Shown one piece after another: positions 23,332 to 35,321 of a stretch of 64,000 nt of DNA. Location: contig CM043958.1 in assembly GCA_014529385.2 (NCBI GenBank), forward strand, positions 155,285,293 through 155,349,292, in the 5' to 3' direction. Numbering within the stretch: position 1 is the first letter of the stretch; the number at the start of each line of letters is the position of its first letter. The DNA comes from Adiantum capillus-veneris. Taxonomy: Eukaryota > Streptophyta > Polypodiopsida > Polypodiales > Pteridaceae. The position numbers and the translations under genes are program-made. The notes under the pieces were generated by a model. It saw nothing but the letters and a program-made list of their open reading frames with translations, had not been told where the DNA came from and made no database searches.

Positions 23332-24695
23332 GAGCTTAGCACTATCTCATGGATTAGAGCTTCCTCTTGAGCCTCTTTCTAAAGCCTCGCTTCAAGTTCT
23401 TAGATGCATTGATGACCCTTTGGCATTTGAATTAATAGCAGGAGCTTCTACTAATCTAGCCAACTCCTTGGTTCAAACTATGTCGTTTGGTAAGTGTGTT
23501 CATACCCTTGCCCAACTTGTCAACAACTCTATAGATGGGGTATTAGGTTTGTTAGAATTCATAGAGAAAACATCCCCTCTTTGACTCTTGCTCACAAAAA
23601 GGAGAGTTAGCCAAATTCTCCTCCGAAGGTGCCGAACTGACCAACTACTTGCGAAAATTATGTGGTCTTACCCCCGGGTTTGTTTTAGCTCCTTCAATTC
23701 CGGTACAAACTGTATCCAACAATCTATTCTACAGGGATCCCTTGGCCCTAGATGTTGTCAAATCCTTTCAGAAAGAGATGTGCTCTCTCAGTGAAACCTC
23801 TCTTATGGAAATGGTACCTAAAGTTTCTTGGGTGTTTCCTTTCTTACATTCCAAACAAGTTGAAATCAAATCCCTTGGTGTGGACCATCACCTTTGGGCC
23901 CTTCCCAACAAAGGCTTTTTAGCTCATATCTCTCTTGAAACTGGGTCTTTCTAGCTAATCTTCTAGCTTCTTCAATAGAAGAATCATGACTCGAAGTATT
24001 AAGAGGCATCCAATATCTTGATAAAGGTGACCTTAATAAAGCTCCTTTCACTATGTGGTTTCTTGATACAAAGAAATGTGGCTCAAAACACTGGGTTGTA
24101 TGTACATACCAAGGGCTTGATGGAGTTCTCCAAAAGTAACTCTGAGTACTACACTAAGTCTATCTGGAACATTTACAAGCCTTATGTCAAATGTGCTTGT
24201 AGGTTTATTGACCCTAAGGCTTCTTGCAAATCAAGCATTATTTGGTTTGATCATGCTATATGGTATGCCCTCAATAACTTGCATCTCATGTTTCCTGCCA
24301 CTTCTTTTGCTCACTACCTCTCCCTTTTTTGCTCTTGGCTTGGAGGCCATGCTAAGGAACTTGTGCTAGCTCAGATGGCTTTTACTTAGTTTTGCACCCT
24401 TATGCTCTCTCTTCTCAAAGAATTGGCGGCAAAAAAACCCGGGCTTCTTTTGACCACGTATGGTAACTATCTTGGTATTAAAACCCTTCTTGGCTTGCTA
24501 AAACCGAATACGGATGTTGAAGATTCCCCTACTCTTAAAAGTCCCAATTCTATTATATCCCCCACTTCTTTGTACACATATTTTTTGACTCCAGCTTCTT
24601 CTTCTATTGAGTCTTATGGAGGGAGGGGGAAAGCAAGAAGCATGATTAGAAGGAGAGGCAGAGGGTATCCTGTCAAACACTTGTTGGATTTGTAA
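23332..24695 (+). pseudogene. PLE copy 2 ORF1, frameshifted
   Basis: It starts at ATGCAGAGC (MQSLALSHGLELPLEP), homologous to the copy 1 start, and again preceded by an acceptor-like TGACAATGCAG. It is broken after LLEFIEKTSPL (near 23584), continues at 23649 (MRKLCGLTPGF), is broken near 23953, resumes near 24060 (NTGLYVHTKGLMEF...KCACRFIDPKASCKSS), has a TAG at 24387-24389 where copy 1 has CAA, then runs to TAA at 24693-24695. The C-terminus is GRGKARSMIRRRGRG, as basic as in copy 1. Family unknown. The stop overlaps the RT start as TAATG. Confidence 0.6.
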
Positions 24696-26560
24696 TGCAG
24701 GTGCTATGTAATGGGGTGGGCAAAATGTATCTTATATCTCATGAAGAAAATGGGTACGGAATTTTTGCTCATTGTGTCTTTGCTAACAAGATTTTAGATT
24801 TCTTTTCACCTCGATTTATATTTAACAAATGCTTTCTCTCTACCTTTGGTAATTTGGATCTATTAAACCAAGTTAGGATAGGTTGGAGATTTACTGAACC
24901 TTTACTACATCTGGGATACTCTAATGAATTTCTTAGGAAAAGGAAACCCTTAGCATGTGATTGTCATCTATGGGGTGGGTTTACATTGGCTTTTGGAATT
25001 CTTGGAAAGCATGTATGTACCACGGACCTTTCTATTATCGAGGATAGCTCTGTTAGATGTCTCCTTTCCAAAGGCCTCAATCACATACCCCCTCTACCAC
25101 TTAATCTTCACAGTGATTTAAAATCACTTACTGAATGCCTGGCCAACTTGGTTAGTAAACTCCAATTGGAGTTATCAATTCAACATGAATTGAACAAATC
25201 ATTGGTGGTAGTCTTTATCGGACTAGTTTCACAACTCCCACATGAGTGGTTACATACAGAGTCTACATGGCTTTCCATTGATCTCTCTCTAGCCTTTCAC
25301 AAGCTTAAATCAAAATGGTTCATTGTTGGGCTAGATAAAGCTTCTAACACGACATCTGTTATCTGCAAAAGGCTTGCCTTTGAAGCAGCTGAAAACCACC
25401 TCAAAAGTCGCAAGTTTTGCTAAATTGAAGAAGACTTGGATATTATTATCCAGAGGACATGCAAAAGTATGAATGAAATAGGATTTCAAATGGATAATAC
25501 CAAACTTCCCATCCTTTTCCCAACTTATAAGATTCATAAAAATAAATTTCATTGGATCTCAGATGCTTCCAATTGCCTTTTCTCCGAAATTACAAAATAT
25601 GTCATTGACGGACTCAATTTGATTTATGATGAGCTAATAAACATATGTGCTATTAAAAGAAAAGATGTTAAATGCTTCTCAAAGGTGGACATCCAACCTT
25701 TTTGGGCAATTGATAACATGACTGATGTAATCATAAACCTCCCATATGCCATTTATTCAGTATATACGGCGGATATTACTCAATGCTACAAAAATATCCC
25801 TCTAGTAGGTGAAATTGGTCTCATCAATGTATCAAATTTTTTTAATAGATTTGGCCTTTTCCAATAAAGCCAAAGATGGGTTTTCTGGCCTGTCCTTTGT
25901 TAAGACAACTAGGTGGGTAAAAAAAGTAAGAAAGGCCTCTCCTCTTCACATGAATAGTATGCAATTTCAAATTATCATTCAATGGGTTCTGAACCAATGC
26001 TATGTTGTACTTGGTAACTGCTGCTTTGGAAAATCTTGTGGCATTCCTATGGGATTCCCTTGCTCTCTTGCTACGTGTAACCTTTATTTACTATATTTCA
26101 AATATAAATGGATGATTAGGCATACTTCCCATGCGGATGGGCTATCAGAGCTTATAAAGTGCAATCACACTTTTAGATTTATGGATGACTTAAGTATCAA
26201 TAATCCCAACTTTGCCCAACAGATAATGGATATCTATCCTCCTTGTTTAGCAATTGAACCTACCTTTCTAGAACAAGAAACTGTCAATGGTATTCCCTTC
26301 ACCAAACGCACTAACTATCTGTCCATTGAACATAATATTGACTCTTATTCCCGTGGCAATTTTTCGGTACATTTTTTTGGAACCGGGATCACCTTAAGCT
26401 TACTACTGCTGAGTTTGTTATGGAAAAAAAGCAGCAGGCAATTCAAAGTTTCTCTTCATACCTGTTAAGGAATTCTTTATTTAATTATTTACTCTTCCTC
26501 TAATGTGTTTTTAGCCCTGGAAGAAATCAAGGTCCTTATTAGGAAGTTTTAAACTAATGG
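24695..26560 (+). pseudogene. PLE copy 2 reverse transcriptase, frameshifted and C-terminally truncated
   Basis: It begins MQVLCNGVGKMYL at 24695, overlapping the ORF1 stop by one base (TAATG). RT motifs survive in pieces: VGLDKASNTTSV (24695-25423), FPTYKIHKNKFHWISDAS and motif A YTADITQCYKNIPL (25436-25867), motif B GIPMGFPCSLATCNLYL and motif C FRFMDDLSINN (25809-26468). At least two frame breaks (near 25423 and 25840) and later stops inactivate it. The copy ends at ...TNGFP, joined to the second long-repeat copy; the last ~30 residues seen in copy 1 are missing. Both catalytic Asp pairs are still encoded, so decay is recent relative to the family split. Confidence 0.7.
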
Positions 26561-26913
26561 CTTCCCATACTGTATTACTGCTCTACTTGGGTGTACATGG
26601 TTAAATATTCCATTGGGGACTCGGTTTTATTAACTATGGCCGAATATGGTTGAGGGTATGGTTGTATAAAGGTATGGATTATGGTAGATAATGGCAATTA
26701 GCTGCCCATGGAACTATAAGTAGTTGGTCACTACATCAAGGGTATGAGCCATGGTGACTAGTCTTCTAGTTGGGGATGATATTTGGTACCACCGAATAAT
26801 CATGTTATATGTTGCTTGGATTTAGGATTGTATCTCTTATACCTACTACCGTATATGTGCTGCAACAGTGTCTAGGAATGTGTAGAACTTACTAACATCT
26901 TTTTTTGTAACAG

Positions 26914-27141
26914 GTGACTCCAAAATATAGATTGACTGCACATATGAGTACTGTCACTGACCCTAAAAAAATAGCGGCAATTAATATCAAACTCTGTAAA
27001 GTCAAAAAACATGGATATGTGGCACACTTTGGGGCTAAACTGCCTCATAAAACTCGTCTCCATCCTTATCTTATGAGAGCTTGCAAAGTAAAAGGAGCTC
27101 CAATTGGGTTTAGCGAAGTAAATGATACCATCTCTAAATAA
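26914..27141 (+). CDS. Second copy of the 75-aa basic ORF
   Basis: It follows TTTTTTTGTAACAG in phase 0 and reads VTPKYRLTAHMSTVTD...KLCKVKKHGYVAHFGAKLPHKT, stop TAA. It is 74 aligned residues with about 10 differences from 22289-22516 and no indel or stop. This copy has no promoter upstream because the repeat is 5'-truncated, so it is unlikely to be expressed from here. Confidence 0.45.
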   Translation: MTPKYRLTAHMSTVTDPKKIAAINIKLCKVKKHGYVAHFGAKLPHKTRLHPYLMRACKVKGAPIGFSEVNDTISK

Positions 27142-27190
27142 TTGAGTAGCTTCACATCTTGTATTATTATCTTTGAAAGAATTTTAGTTA

Positions 27191-27290
27191 AGTGACATCT
27201 ATAACATGTGGGATACCCATGCATCACCTGCATACGGTGCCAATGCTACCTGGAAGTTGTGTGGTTTCCATGGGTGCAGGTGAGGGTTAC
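27191..27290 (+). other. Third copy of the potential pseudoknot block
   Basis: Almost identical to 22568-22665, with CACCTGCA in place of CACTTGCA opposite TGCAGGTG. Confidence 0.4.
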
Positions 27291-27552
27291 CTTCTCAACT
27301 ATGGTTTTCAAAGTTCCCTGGCTTGAAGATGCGGACTTATCGTTCTTCTTGCTCTTAAATATCTTAGACTTGTGTATAAAGTTTGTTCTGTACTATGAAT
27401 GGGAGTTATGCCACCTTTTTATTGACATAGTGTCTAGTGTCTTTTGTAATTTGTAAGAATTCTTTGGTGTTTATGTTATATTGGTTATTGGAACACACAC
27501 ACACATCTTCATAGAACTTTCTGCCATCTCATCTATTTTTCCCTTCTCCTCC

Positions 27553-28474
27553 TGTGAGACGGGTGTCTCACCTCACTCCTATCTTATTGCAGACATAGCG
27601 AGAACCACGAATATAATTGTCAATCCATGGGTTGAAGCTGACTCGACTAGTGCATAGAGGCTACAAGAGGTTGTCAATCTCTTGGAAAACAACAAACAAC
27701 TCGCATCTAACTCAAGCTACACTCAAGTGACTGAAATCACCAAAAGCCAATCGCTCATTGGCAAGCAAATCACATCTGTTACAGCATCAAATGACATCCA
27801 AACGTAATGAAACTTCTAGGACATGTTTATAAGACCTAAGAACACATACATGCTTATGGTATCAAGTCTCACTTTTGGTCAAGTGCAAAAATCACGATTA
27901 TTAACAGCAGTGGATTTTTGACCTAGTCGTTTTCGACCCAGAATGCATCTAAATGCTTAGTAATGATGCCCCAATACCCCACCTATGCTTAGTTTTTGAT
28001 TTTGAAGTGTAAATTCCTACTTATGATGGGATTCGCGGGTCGGCGATGCCAAATGCTGCAAAATACTGTGAAATGCTTACATCAATGTGTAGAGCTCTTA
28101 CCTACGGTTGCAACACAACAGACGCGACTGCAATGTAACAATCGAGGAGGGCGTAGGAAGCACAAGAAGGAGAGAAATGAGCGCCGTTAGCTCACGCTGT
28201 GTATTTCATTATCCAAAACTTAAAAGCAACTTACAATGTTTGGCTTTTATACCTTAGCCAAGTTTTTTGGTGGTCAAAACTAATAATTTGGGAGCTCTAA
28301 CTAAAGATAGGTAAAGACAGGTTGATACAATTTGGAAGCTTGTAGCCCCGGCTCATCAATTACAAAGTTTATCCAAAAAATAGGAGTTACAATATTCCCG
28401 ATTCATCAAAATAATAAATGTTTTTACAATGAGAGCTCCAAAAAAATGGTGTCCGAGTTATCTTGTTGCTAACA
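27553..28474 (-). repeat. 3' LTR of the gypsy element
   Basis: On the plus strand it reads TGTGAGACGGGTGTCT...GTTGCTAACA (922 bp). It matches 42713-43628 and 56916-57833. It includes a small AATCACGATT dyad (27887-27906). Confidence 0.85.
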
Positions 28475-31400
28475 GTCTCCCCCTCCTCGCTTGTGTGGTC
28501 CCTTGACATAGCTTTATGGGCTGAAATAATCTTCGGTTGATGGCTAGCAAGGTGGCCTTTAAGTGCATGTAAATCTTTTTTATATCTGATCTTTCTTTCT
28601 TTGTCTAGAACCTGCAAAAATTTCATAGTGACTCTGTTCTTTAGCTCAATGACAAAGTAGCCTACAAATCTGGAAGTTAGGTTCTTGATCACTGGCCCAA
28701 AAATCTTCGTTCACCAAGACAGACCCTATGTAGAACACTTCCTCAAACACCAACATATTATGAGATGGCAAGAACATACAACAGGCGTAGAATCCATAGA
28801 GGACTTCTTTGGAAGGTTGGCCACTGAGGTCGTAGCATAAACCCTTATTGCCCTTGAGGAAGGACATCCATGGTGCTCCTGCTTGCTCCGGCTCATGAAA
28901 GGCTTCAATGCATGTGAGCAACATTCGGAAAATTTTGTAGAGCATAGCACATGAGAGACCAAGGAGACTTTTGAAGAATGACATGGTGCTCGTTTTTCAC
29001 CATGTATTCCTCTGTTGGCGTTCCCTTCTCTGAAGCTGGAAATCTTGGATAATTGAGCCATGTAGGCCGCTTCTTTGTCATTGCCTCATGTGCTTGCCAC
29101 ATCCTTACTCTTGGTACAGGACAGAAATTGGGTCTTTTTGAAGTGCCGCAGTTGTTCCTGTGAATAGAATCAAGTATCTAGGATTCTTGTTTAGCCAGCT
29201 CTTTCTCCACTTGGGGTGGACTTCATCTGCGCCTTCTACTTGCATATCTTTATATAGTTTTTCCTTGACCTGGCAGCTCGACCTTGATCAAGGGATATGG
29301 CAGTGATTGTTGATGCCATTGTGCATTGATTTGGTTGGGAGTGAGTTGAGTAAGATTGACATAATGAAGAATTCTCAACTTCCAATCCATCACTGCCTTC
29401 TATTGCTCATCCGTCTCCTAAGTAACCTTCTCCTTAAGTGTATCTTCTTCAGATTTTGACAACTGGACCATCGGCACTTGATCTACATCTGTTAATGGTA
29501 CTTGAAATTCTTCTTCTCCCTTGAGCCCTTCTGTCGGCTGTGTTTCCATCTCAGCAAAAGAGACTAAGGGAATATCAATGTGGGGTTTTTTGGATGTACC
29601 TGCTTCTTCCTGCATCTCTTGCTGTTCATCTCGCAGTAGCTGGTCAACTCGCTTTAGCTTTGCTATCTACTTGAGCAGCTCTTCTTCTCTTTGTACCCGC
29701 ATTAATGCAAGGTCTCTACGTTGTGACTACTCTAGCTTTAGCTCTAGCTCAAGATCTTTATTCTTTTTCTCTAGTGCTTTCTACACTTTGTCTGTACCTT
29801 TGATCGAGGCAACTGCGGGATTTTCTTTAATTTGTCGCAAGAAGGTTGCCCGATCGTTGATCCTCTGCTCTGAGTATTGTAGTGAAGTGTTTTCTACGTC
29901 TAATTGTACTTGGATCTTTTAAACTGACAGAGTTGTAGTTAAGAGTTCGTTGGTAACTTCTGTCAGTTGTTTGTCTTTGGTCTTGCAAGCATCTGTTAAC
30001 TTCATGAGAAGTCCGCCTAGCTCTTCCATTTCCTTTTGCTTCTTTTCTCTGGCTAGCTAGTGTTGTTCAGCTTCAGCTTTCAACTCTTAGACTTGTCTGC
30101 ATACAATGATCACATTTAATCTATCCTCTAGCTCTTATTGAAGAGCATCTATCACCATTTCTAACTCTTTATCCTCAGCACTGTGGCTAAGTGTTGCTGA
30201 TCACATTTTTTCTGTCATTTCCTGCATCTGTTTTGCATATTTATTAATTTGGAGAATTACCTCATCATTGGTCTGCTAGTCTTCAGTTCTTGTAATTTGC
30301 CTAGATGTTTCGACAGTCTCTTGTGATTCATTTGGTGGGGCTATGGTGGCTATTTGTTCCTCCCCTTGAGGCTGTGCTTTTGCCTCTACTGCTTTGTCTT
30401 CTCAAGGCTTTGTGGATGCCTCGGCCGTTTCCTGCTGGGTGGTGGTAGATGGGGTTTCCTTTATTTCCTGTGCCTTTCGTTGCTCAAAACTTGTTGCGTC
30501 CTGTGGTTCAGGACTTGCTGCCCTTTCTAGCTCTGGTTCTTTTGTTTTAGCTTGGTCAAAAGTAGTTGCTGCATGTTGTGCAGATTCTGCTACCTCTTGT
30601 GGTTCATGCTCCTTTTCACTAGTTGGCTTGCCCTCTGTGGATCTATCTGTTGGTGATGGTGGAAGGCTTGGCATGGAGTGGTCGTGTTGTTCCGTAGTAG
30701 GTGACAATGGTCTGGGAGACATCTCACTTTGTTCGTACTGGGACTCACCTTGTTTTGTCGCTTCACCTTGTTTTTCTTGCTCGGATGCATCTTCTCTAGC
30801 TTTTCCCTCACCTTCTTGGGATTCTTTTAGCTTTAATGCTTCCGCTTCCTGTTACATTCTGTCCAAAAAATCCTTTGGGTCTTCTGCTTCTTTTCGTGCA
30901 GGGTTCTTTGTTCTCCGCCCCTTTATCTCCTTTGGCACCCACTTTTTAGGGTCGCCACGTGCAGCTTGGTAGCTTCTTTCATAGGTTTCTTTTTGCCTTT
31001 CAAATCTTGCCTTTTTTTGCTGAGGCTCTTCTTGATGTGCGGCCATTGCCTTCTTCTTCATCTCCTCACGTCTGACTCTCTTCTCTTCATTGTCTGAGCT
31101 TTCACTGCTATGTGCTTTGTGAGAGTTTTCTTCAGACTTCTCATCGGATTTGTAAGCTCTTTTTGTGGACCTTGTGGTTCGAGGGGATGACTGTGCTGAC
31201 ACTATCCATGTGTTTTGATCTGGGTAGGTGGCAAATTGTCTGCCATGCCGATAGAATGATATGCTATTCTTGTGAGTACTTCAAGTGCTCCCAGATAGGT
31301 TATATTGCCCTCTTTCTTTGTTCCCTTTAGTGTGGACAGCACATACTGTGCGTGATTGATGGGTTTCCTGGTTGTCAACTCAAACACTAGTGTAAATGTA

Positions 31401-32050
31401 GTCATAACTGCATGATTGGGTGTTGTGTACTTTGGCAGTCTCTTTGCTAGAAAGTGGAAGTGTTGGTGATATAATTGTGCTGGTTCTTCCATTTTCTTCT
31501 GAATGAGATCAACAAAGGTTGCCACAACGGTTTCTTTGTTGAAGGTACCTGCTGTTTCTAGCCCTCATGGTCATCCCTTCTGTCGGCAATTTGAGAGCTT
31601 CGGCCACTATCTCTTTCGTAATTACCACTTCTACCTTGTGCCCTTGTTGGTCAGTAATTTGGATTATTCGATCTTCCTTGATTGTGGACAGGAGCTCATA
31701 AGCTTTCTAAAAATCTACACCACATGGCTCTTGGTCGTAGAATTCTCTAAGTCCAAGCCTTCTGTTAGCTTCTTTTGTTTCTAGCTTTGTTGTGATATCG
31801 TAGACCTCTTTTGGCAAAAGCTGTAGTTCGACCTGATGTCCTTCTTCACTTTTGAATCTACATGTGAGAACCGTTGTGTTGTTCTCTTCAAGCTATTCTT
31901 AACCGTTGTGTTGTTCTCCTCAAGTTTTTCTTTCAACAGATAGGTTGCTTTGGCTGTCTTTACTGAACTGGGGTCCAGTTGGTATGGTGGCAGCTCTTGC
32001 AACTTCTCCTTTTGAGAGACCCTCTTCTTGGCCCTTTCCACAACTTGCAT
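28475..32050 (-). pseudogene. Extra ORF of gypsy element between pol and 3' LTR
   Basis: Coding order on the minus strand: a Lys-rich segment (32050-31781); a globular part at 31525-31202 (LTRKPINHAQYVLSTLKG, LEVLTRIAYHSIGMADNLPP); a highly charged Ser/Glu/Lys-rich region (31202-30402); a long Glu/Lys/Gln coiled-coil-like stretch (30.3-29.4 kb); then a globular end (RPTWLNYPRFPA, 29102-28390). One frame is kept from 31202 to about 28905 although it contains many in-frame stops, mostly TAG. The globular part faintly resembles the putative plant transposon protein domain of Athila-type ORFs (KPIN motif); I am not sure. The homologous region of the second element (57.97-59.9 kb) supports it being coding. 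No signal peptide or clear membrane segment, so an envelope-like role is not supported. Confidence 0.5.
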
Positions 32051-32059
32051 GGCTCCTGT

Positions 32060-34560
32060 TAAGTGAATACAGTGCCAAAGTTAGAAAATTTATGTAGATT
32101 CACTTCGAATTTTCCCTTCTGTCTGTATTGCTGACAATTTGAGTCCAATTTGCTTCAAATCAATTTTTGAACATGCATGCATAAAAACATGTAAAGATGA
32201 AGTCCAAGCAAAAATTTGCAACAAGTAAATAATCACGATTATATACAACTGATGATTTTTTTTCAACTTTTTGCAATTTTGTCATCATGATTGAAATAGA
32301 CATCAATTAGATACTCTGAGTGAAGTGTGGGCTCATTTGAGTGCAGAGGGTGAGAATGGTGCCAGATTTAGGCTTTAGGTCTCTGAAACAGTAGATGTAA
32401 AGGAATTTTAAGATTTTGAGCTCCAAATTTGTTCAAACTTGGTTAATGGGCTTAGGACATCATGTGCTTTGGTCCCATGAGGTCAAAGTTGCAATTTCCC
32501 CCCATCTTGGTCAAAATGTAAATAATCACGATTATTAACTTTTTCATCAAAATGGACATCTTTTTGAAGCAACTTGGTTCTAGGCATGATGTAGACTGTG
32601 TGTATGAGATTTGAGGCGATTTAGATTAAAAAATGTGACAGATAACTTAGAAATTGGTTTGAAAGGATTTCTTTGTGTTTTTTGACAATTTTCGAAGTTA
32701 TCATTGATCAATTTGGCTCATACTTGAAATGTGGCATGTAATAGGTGTACACAAGTGATAGGTGAGGTGATGATACCATTTTAAAGCCAAAATATTGCAA
32801 AAGTAAATAATTTTGACATTTTTTGAGTCAACATTTTTTTTGCAAAACTTGAAAATTTTGACTTAAACATATTGAATTTGGTAAAGTTTTGTGTTGCCAG
32901 CATCACTTCGTGCTTTGTCAACTCTGAAATCACCAATTTTTGTGACTACATGTCCTGTAGAGTTGCTTAGTCACTTTTGAGGCTATGGAATTGTCCGTTA
33001 CATAGTCCTGAAGCAACTCATCCAATTTTGGCCCTTTGAAGTCAGTTTGACCTCGTAAAATTTTGACTTAAACGTATTGAATTTGGTAAAGTTTTGTGTT
33101 GCCAGCATCACTTCGTGCTTTGTCAACTGTGAAATCACCAATTTTTGTGACTACATGGCCTGTATAGTTGCTTAGTCACTTTTGAGGCTATGAACTTGTC
33201 CGTTACATAGTCCTGAAGAAACTCATCCAATTTTGGCCCATTTGGAGTCAGTTTGACCTCGTATGTCAAATTTGATGCTTTGTAGCCTTCAAGTCTTTTT
33301 CTGCTTTTCGAGGGTTGGCTTAATTGATTTTATGAAACCAACCATATAAATTGTATATATACCTCGTATATAAGCTATCTGTGGAGTCAGAATCCAATTC
33401 TGGTATCTGCTACCAAAACTTGAGACCCCCCTCGACCCTTGCCGAATGGTCAACTATTGATATAGAAGTGTTCTATTATCTAGGGGCATGCTACAATTCA
33501 AGTCTTTTTTGATTTGGTTGAGCTGACAGGCCGCTATGGTCAGTTTTTGGTCGTAGGTCTTCGTGCACTGCTCGGATTCTAGGGTTTTTTCCAGGGGTTT
33601 AGACTAGCTACCGACCGTACAGAATGGATCATCGATAAGTATAGAACTTACCCCTCATGTCTCGTGTGAGACGACGCTGAAAGGTGACTGTGGACTCTAG
33701 AAAATGCGCGCAAAGAAGGTTGAGAAGCTCTCTCTCCAAAGGCAACAAGTAGAAATGAGGTGATTTTAGCCTACCATAGGTATCTATACTCGGACTTCCC
33801 AAAACATTTTTTCCCAAACTCCCCTATTAGTCCTACTAGGCCATGAAATCTGTGTAGTAAAAAATTTTCCCAATTGGATACTTGTAGCTCATTTTGCAAG
33901 AATTTTGCAAAAGTAGGTCTGGCCGCCTAATTTAAGCTTCCCGCTTTCGTCTGTCGATTTGATTGAAATTTTTTGTTTCTATTGCCTTGTCTTTTTGATC
34001 ATCAGCTGTTTTCAATTTTCTGATTTGAGCTCATTTGCTATTTATTATTAATTTTTGACATGTTTATTAGAAAAATCAAAGATAATATCAAAATACGCTA
34101 AAAAAGAAAAGTGAAAATCCATCAAAAAACACAGTTTTATTGTCTTTTGTTGGATTTCTCTATTTTAAGTCTCAATATCAAGAAAAATGATGAAAAATAA
34201 TAAAAAAGGACTATTTTTTGATGATTTTTTGATAGTATATACACTATTTACACTCATTGGGGAGATATTATCAGTTAAATTTCCCATGTTGATGATTTAT
34301 AAGGGCATTATTAGATCATTTTGCAAAAAATCACATGTTAACATCAATTTTTTTCCTCCCTCTTCAAACATGCCCTTAATTACTTAGTGCCTTTCCACCC
34401 CTCCTAGATGGCGTACTCCGAGACGACTGTGTGCATGTGTTGAACAATCGTGTCTATGCATAGCCTTGGTTGGCTCTACCATGCTTTAAAAATCAATGCA
34501 ATTAAAATCATTATGCTATGCAAGAGTTGGGTCTTGAGTAATTGGGTCTTGAGTAATTAA
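32060..34560. other. Noncoding spacer of gypsy element
   Basis: AT-rich, no recognisable coding. It contains two TAAATAATCACGATTATT dyads (32224-32245, 32518-32537) and a two-copy tandem repeat (32851-33262). Integrase core sequence expected here is missing. Confidence 0.6.
32851..33262. repeat. Two-copy tandem repeat, period about 206 bp
   Basis: AAAATTTTGACTTAAAC...CAATTTTGGCCC at 32855 is repeated from 33057 with a handful of substitutions. It lies inside the noncoding spacer of the gypsy element. Confidence 0.85.
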
Positions 34561-34561
34561 C

Positions 34562-35320
34562 TCAAGGGTTTCTAATGTCGAGGTTTTCTAATGCTGTCTT
34601 CCAAAGAGAACATCTTGTAGATTGTGTGCTCTTTGCTTTGGCATTTGCGAAAAGTGTTTGCCACCATACGCGTGCCATTAAGATTGCTCTTGTGGTGGTC
34701 TTGCTAGAAAAGTGACCTCTAGCTAATCCAACACGTGCTTGTTCTATAATGGGAATATATTCGTCTTCATTTACACAAAGACGCAAATGTTGATCCTTAC
34801 CTCTCCGATACAATTGGTTTCCACTAAGAGCATGGTCTCTTGCTTCTGTTTCAATTTCTCTTTGAAGGCGTTTACTCATATCCTCAGGAAAAAGTTCGGC
34901 TTGATAAGTAAGTAACTAGATAGTTACTCCACTTAGAAACATGTGAGATTTGGAACAATGCTACATGAGGTATAGGTGTTTTTTTTGACATTGAGGATAA
35001 TCTTTCACAAAAAAATGAACATCACTCCTCATAGTTGGCCAAAATACTCCAAGTCTCAAGATCTGTCGCATAGTTTGATCTTCTGCAAAGTGAAGTCCTA
35101 CTATGGTAATATGTGCTTGACTTAGGTATTGGTATTTCTCCTAAGGATGAATGCATAAAATCATTATTTCATCTTGATTTATTTTGAATAGACTACCAGC
35201 TAGGAATTGATACATAGCCTATTGCTCAATTAATCCGATTGTAATAGGAAGTGGTATTTGAAAATCCACTTGAGCTATGGTCATCAATGATACCATATTT
35301 TTCGACCATCGAGATATCAT
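34562..35320 (-). pseudogene. Gypsy integrase, N-terminal zinc-finger remnant
   Basis: The 34879-34562 segment includes LSGNQLYRRGKDQHLRLCV, GLARGHFSSKTTTRAILMARVWW, which match the HHCC zinc-binding N-terminal region of gypsy integrases (His of the finger in ARGHF). The catalytic core with its D,D,E residues does not follow: after ENLDIRNP the frame stops and spacer begins. The piece between here and the RNase H (34880-35320) is recognisable only in fragments. Confidence 0.65.
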
Positions 35321-35321
35321 T

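Larger units (their letters stand above)
26570..27503 (+). repeat. Downstream, 5'-truncated long repeat of PLE copy 2
   Basis: It matches 21949-22882 from GTATTACT through GGAACACACACA at over 90 percent by eye. It starts in the middle of the intron-like interval and ends at a short (CA)n (about 27492-27504), after which homology stops. So a CA tract also forms the 3' border of this unit. This is the PLE-typical partial pLTR. Confidence 0.7.

Noticed and set aside
30394-30972. Plus-strand 192-codon Ser/Cys-rich ORF
   Set aside because: Antisense shadow of the charged region of the gypsy extra ORF, whose homology to the second copy lies on the minus strand.
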